Shown piece after piece: positions 61,612 to 64,000 of a stretch of 64,000 nucleotides of DNA. The DNA is taken from contig JAFZWY010000035.1 of NCBI GenBank assembly GCA_017617125.1, forward strand, positions 1-64,000, read 5' to 3'. The notes under the pieces were generated by a model. The model was given only the letters and a program-made list of their open reading frames with translations, made no database searches and was not told where the DNA came from. This DNA comes from Bacteroidales bacterium (lineage in GTDB: Bacteria > Bacteroidota > Bacteroidia > Bacteroidales > ML635J-15). Numbering within the stretch: the first letter of the stretch is position 1; each line of letters begins with the position of its first letter. Made by a program: the position numbers and the translations under genes.

Positions 61612-63152
61612 ATGGGAAAACAGATGAACGAAAACAAGAAAGCCCTCCTCATGATACTTGACGGATGGGGAATCGGAAAGCACGACAAAGCCGATGTAAT
61701 CGACTCGGCAAACACAATAAACTACCACAATTTTCTAAAACAATATCCCAACTCGCAACTGCTTGCCTGCGGTGAAAATGTAGGTTTGCCCGATGGACAG
61801 ATGGGTAATTCGGAGGTTGGACACCTCAACATTGGCGCAGGAAGAATCGTATATCAGGACTACGGTCGCATAAACAACGCCATTGCAAGCGGCGAGTTCT
61901 ACAAGAACGAAAAGCTAAACGAAGCCTTCGACTATGCCTTGAAGAACGGCAAGCAGGTGCATCTGCTGGGGCTTGTCTCCAACGGTGGCGTACACTCGTC
62001 GGACAAGCATCTCGAAGCACTGATTAAGATGTCGGACATGAAAGGTTGCAAACAGACTTTCGTCCACGCCCTCACCGACGGTCGCGACACCGACCCGAAG
62101 AGCGGAATCGGCTTCGTAAAGGGAATTGTCGATTATATGTCGGAAACCAAGTCGGCTGTAAAACTGGCATCGCTCGTGGGTCGCTACTATACTATGGACC
62201 GCGACAAGCGCTGGAACCGCATAAAGCTTGGCTACGACTTGATGGTCAGCGGCATAGGCGAAAAATCAACAGACATACTTGCCTCGATGCAGAAATCGTA
62301 TGACGAAGGCGTTACCGACGAATTCATAAAGCCGATAGTAATGGTTGACGACAACGGCAATCCGCTCACAACCATACAGCCAGATGATGTTGTAATCTGC
62401 TTCAACTTCCGCACCGACAGGCTTCGCCAGATAACCACCGCCCTCACCCAGCAGGAATTCCCCGAAGAAGGAATGCACACCATTCCGCTCAAATACTACA
62501 CAATGACCTGCTACGACGAGAATTTCAAGGGCGTGAATGTTATCTACGGCAAGGAATATCCGCAAAATACTCTCGGCGAGATAGTTTCGCGCAACGGACT
62601 GAAGCAGTTGCGCATAGCCGAAACCGAAAAGTACGCACATGTGACCTTCTTTTTCAACGGTGGTCGCGAAACCGAGTTTGATGGAGAAAAGCGCATACTC
62701 ATCCCCTCGCCTAAGTTGCCACCTACGACCTGCAGCCCGAAATGAGCGCGTTCATCGTCAAGGACAACCTTGTTGCCGAAATTAACAAGAACGAGCACAA
62801 CCTTATTGTCGTCAACTTTGCCAACGGCGATATGGTCGGACATACAGGCGTTTACAAGGCAATCTGGGAAGCCGTCGAAGATGTTGACAAGTGCATTGGC
62901 GAAGTTGTTTCCGCCGCCCGCGACAACGGCTACGATGTTATCATCATCGCCGACCACGGCAACGCCGACAACGCCGTCAATCCCGACGGTTCGCCCAACA
63001 CCGCCCACTCGCTCAACCCAGTTCCGTGCATTGCCATTTCCGACAAGGTCAAATCCCTGAACAACGGCATCTTAGCCGATGTCGCCCCCACCATTCTCAA
63101 GCTCATGGGCATAGAACAGCCAAAGGAAATGACGGGAAAGGCGTTGTATTAA
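61612..63152 (+). pseudogene. gpmI: 2,3-bisphosphoglycerate-independent phosphoglycerate mutase, one-base deletion
   Basis: Two reading frames split the gene: 61612-62745 (377 residues, [20 protein letters not shown] start, [15 protein letters not shown] with the phospho-Ser, GRDTDPKSG) and 62742-63152 ([30 protein letters not shown]). The frame is lost between AAG (62713-62715) and TTG. Inserting one G restores [14 protein letters not shown], exactly as in the family. The complete product would be about 510 residues. Both halves hold essential active-site residues, so neither would work alone. Because glycolysis depends on it, a sequencing or assembly error is likely unless another mutase exists. 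Confidence 0.9.
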
Positions 63153-63171
63153 CAACACAAATATCGTATCA

Positions 63172-63882
63172 ATGACACACAAACTCACAACCATATCGCT
63201 CTGCATCATCGCTTTGCTCGCTTTCGTTGCCTGCCACAAGGAAAACGAAATTCCCGCCGATGTGGAATTTGCCGCCGACAAGCAGTACTTTCCGTTGCAG
63301 ACCGACAAGGCTTTGATTTACAAGGTGACAGAAATCAACATTGACAAGCCGAGCGACTACTACGATACCGCTGTTTACTACCTGCGAGAACGCACCGACA
63401 TCCCTTTCATCGACAACGAAGGCGACACCGCCTACCGCATCGAACGCTACAAGTCGCCAACACAAAGCTACAACTGGAAAATAAGCGACGTGTGGGAAGC
63501 CAAACTAACAACCTACACCGCCGAGAAAGTCGAAGAAAACCAAAGGTTTATCAAGATAAAGTTTCCGCTCGCAAAAGGCAAAAACTGGAACGGCAACCTG
63601 AAGAACGAACTCGATGCAAAGGACTGCACAATAACATCGTTATCGTCAACATACAATAACGGAAACATTCATCTTGACTCATGCATTTCAATCACCCGCG
63701 ACAGTAGCCTATCACAAATCAGCAAGGTTTACGACGTTGAAATATACGCAAGGAACATCGGGCTGGTCTACAAGGAGATAACCGACATCAACTCGCAGGA
63801 AGTTGTATATGGCGTGCCGATTGAAAACAGAATATATCGCGGAACGATTTATTATCAAGAACTTATTGGAATAGAAGAATGA
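63172..63882 (+). CDS. Lipoprotein of unknown function
   Basis: The signal peptide carries a lipobox AFVAC (Cys21). The 215-residue mature part is beta-rich with segments such as YYDTAVYYLRERTDIPFIDN, TAYRIERYKSPTQSYNWK, FIKIKFPLAKGKNWNGN and KVYDVEIYARNIGLVYKEIT. Similar lipoproteins occur in Bacteroidota next to T9SS-secreted proteases. The stop overlaps the start of the next gene (ATGA), so the two are translationally coupled. Confidence 0.8.
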   Translation: MTHKLTTISLCIIALLAFVACHKENEIPADVEFAADKQYFPLQTDKALIYKVTEINIDKPSDYYDTAVYYLRERTDIPFIDNEGDTAYRIERYKSPTQSYNWKISDVWEAKLTTYTAEKVEENQRFIKIKFPLAKGKNWNGNLKNELDAKDCTITSLSSTYNNGNIHLDSCISITRDSSLSQISKVYDVEIYARNIGLVYKEITDINSQEVVYGVPIENRIYRGTIYYQELIGIEE

Positions 63883-64000
63883 AAAAAACACTTTTGATAG
63901 CAACATTGATTGCACTTTGCACTGGCGCATTTGCCCAGATTGGACCCGATTTGTACTTCATCGAGTTCACCGACAAGAACAATACCCCCTACTCGCTCAA
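63879..64000 (+). CDS. S8 family serine peptidase, N-terminal fragment (cut by window edge)
   Basis: Only the first 40 residues are visible: a signal peptide (MKKTLLIATLIALCTGAFAQ) followed by IGPDLYFIEFTDKNNTPYSL. Bacteroidota subtilases with T9SS sorting often begin with a very similar FTDKNNTPYSL segment. Assignment is by this short segment and by the coupled lipoprotein gene. Confidence 0.65.
   Translation, partial: MKKTLLIATLIALCTGAFAQIGPDLYFIEFTDKNNTPYSL

Noticed and set aside
62700..62760. Programmed frameshift in gpmI
   Set aside because: No slippery heptamer or downstream structure is seen, and the family does not use frameshifting; a deletion or sequencing error is simpler.
1..64000. 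rRNA, tRNA, replication origin or complete insertion sequence
   Set aside because: No tRNA cloverleaf, rRNA segment, transposase gene or DnaA-box cluster was recognised on reading both strands.

Overview
The window reads as a chromosomal segment of a member of the order Bacteroidales (Bacteroidota). The support is: a 576-residue LysS with the C-terminal extension usual in that group; many lipoproteins; TonB-domain energy transducers; a BatA/aerotolerance-type protein; a type IX secretion (T9SS) C-terminal sorting domain; Fib_succ-type domains; Bacteroidota-type promoter -7 elements (TAnnTTTG); and weak ribosome binding sites. It is mostly an ordinary core genome with a few accessory islands. 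The species cannot be named from the sequence alone.

Layout. 0-7.5 kb: lysS (minus); then, on plus, two FKBP-type prolyl isomerase lipoproteins, an outer-membrane-like protein, a small TonB-domain protein, a third FKBP lipoprotein, and pyrB-pyrI. 7.5-15.6 kb: an accessory island with a truncated DUF4143 ATPase, an XRE regulator with a palindromic operator, an iteron-like array in front of an AAA/DUF4143 ATPase, an AT-rich putative ADP-ribosyltransferase downstream of a subtilisin-like lipoprotein, a DUF1016 PD-(D/E)XK gene, and a BRO-N fragment. Copies of one short interspersed element are scattered through it. 15.6-26.1 kb: acyltransferase, DUF3109, rnz, a DUF308-like membrane protein, rplS, a BatA-like protein, a GH25-fold lipoprotein that has lost catalytic residues, a secreted protein, then kamA-kamB. 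26.4-31.8 kb: a second AT-rich island with five minus-strand secreted or membrane genes, a second DUF1016 gene bracketed by the same element, and repeat-rich intergenic DNA.

31.8-43.7 kb: enoyl-CoA hydratase, hflX, two TonB-domain proteins, miaB, a U32 protein, an iron alcohol dehydrogenase, a metallo-beta-lactamase lipoprotein, free-methionine-sulfoxide reductase, and a YgiQ radical SAM protein. 43.7-47.8 kb: a compact six-gene module (DRTGG, RsbW-like ATPase, [FeFe]-hydrogenase-like Fe-S protein, DRTGG, PHP, HATPase) that looks like a redox or H2 sensing circuit. 48-54 kb: a frameshifted fibronectin/Fib_succ surface protein with an elaborate inverted-repeat leader, a WG-repeat protein, lepA, and a BspA-like LRR protein. 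54-64 kb: a YfcC transporter, a membrane protein, mtgA, a T9SS-sorted amidase, a YqaE/Pmp3 microprotein of 50 residues, an EamA transporter, gpmI carrying a one-base deletion, a lipoprotein, and the start of an S8 peptidase.

The most unusual items are: the two DUF1016 genes, each bracketed by the same repeat and each carrying perfect 19-bp palindromes inside the gene near the inter-domain linker; the AT-rich R-S-E-type ADP-ribosyltransferase candidate; the hydrogenase-like regulatory module; and the mutually exclusive inverted-repeat leader at 49.53-49.69 kb.
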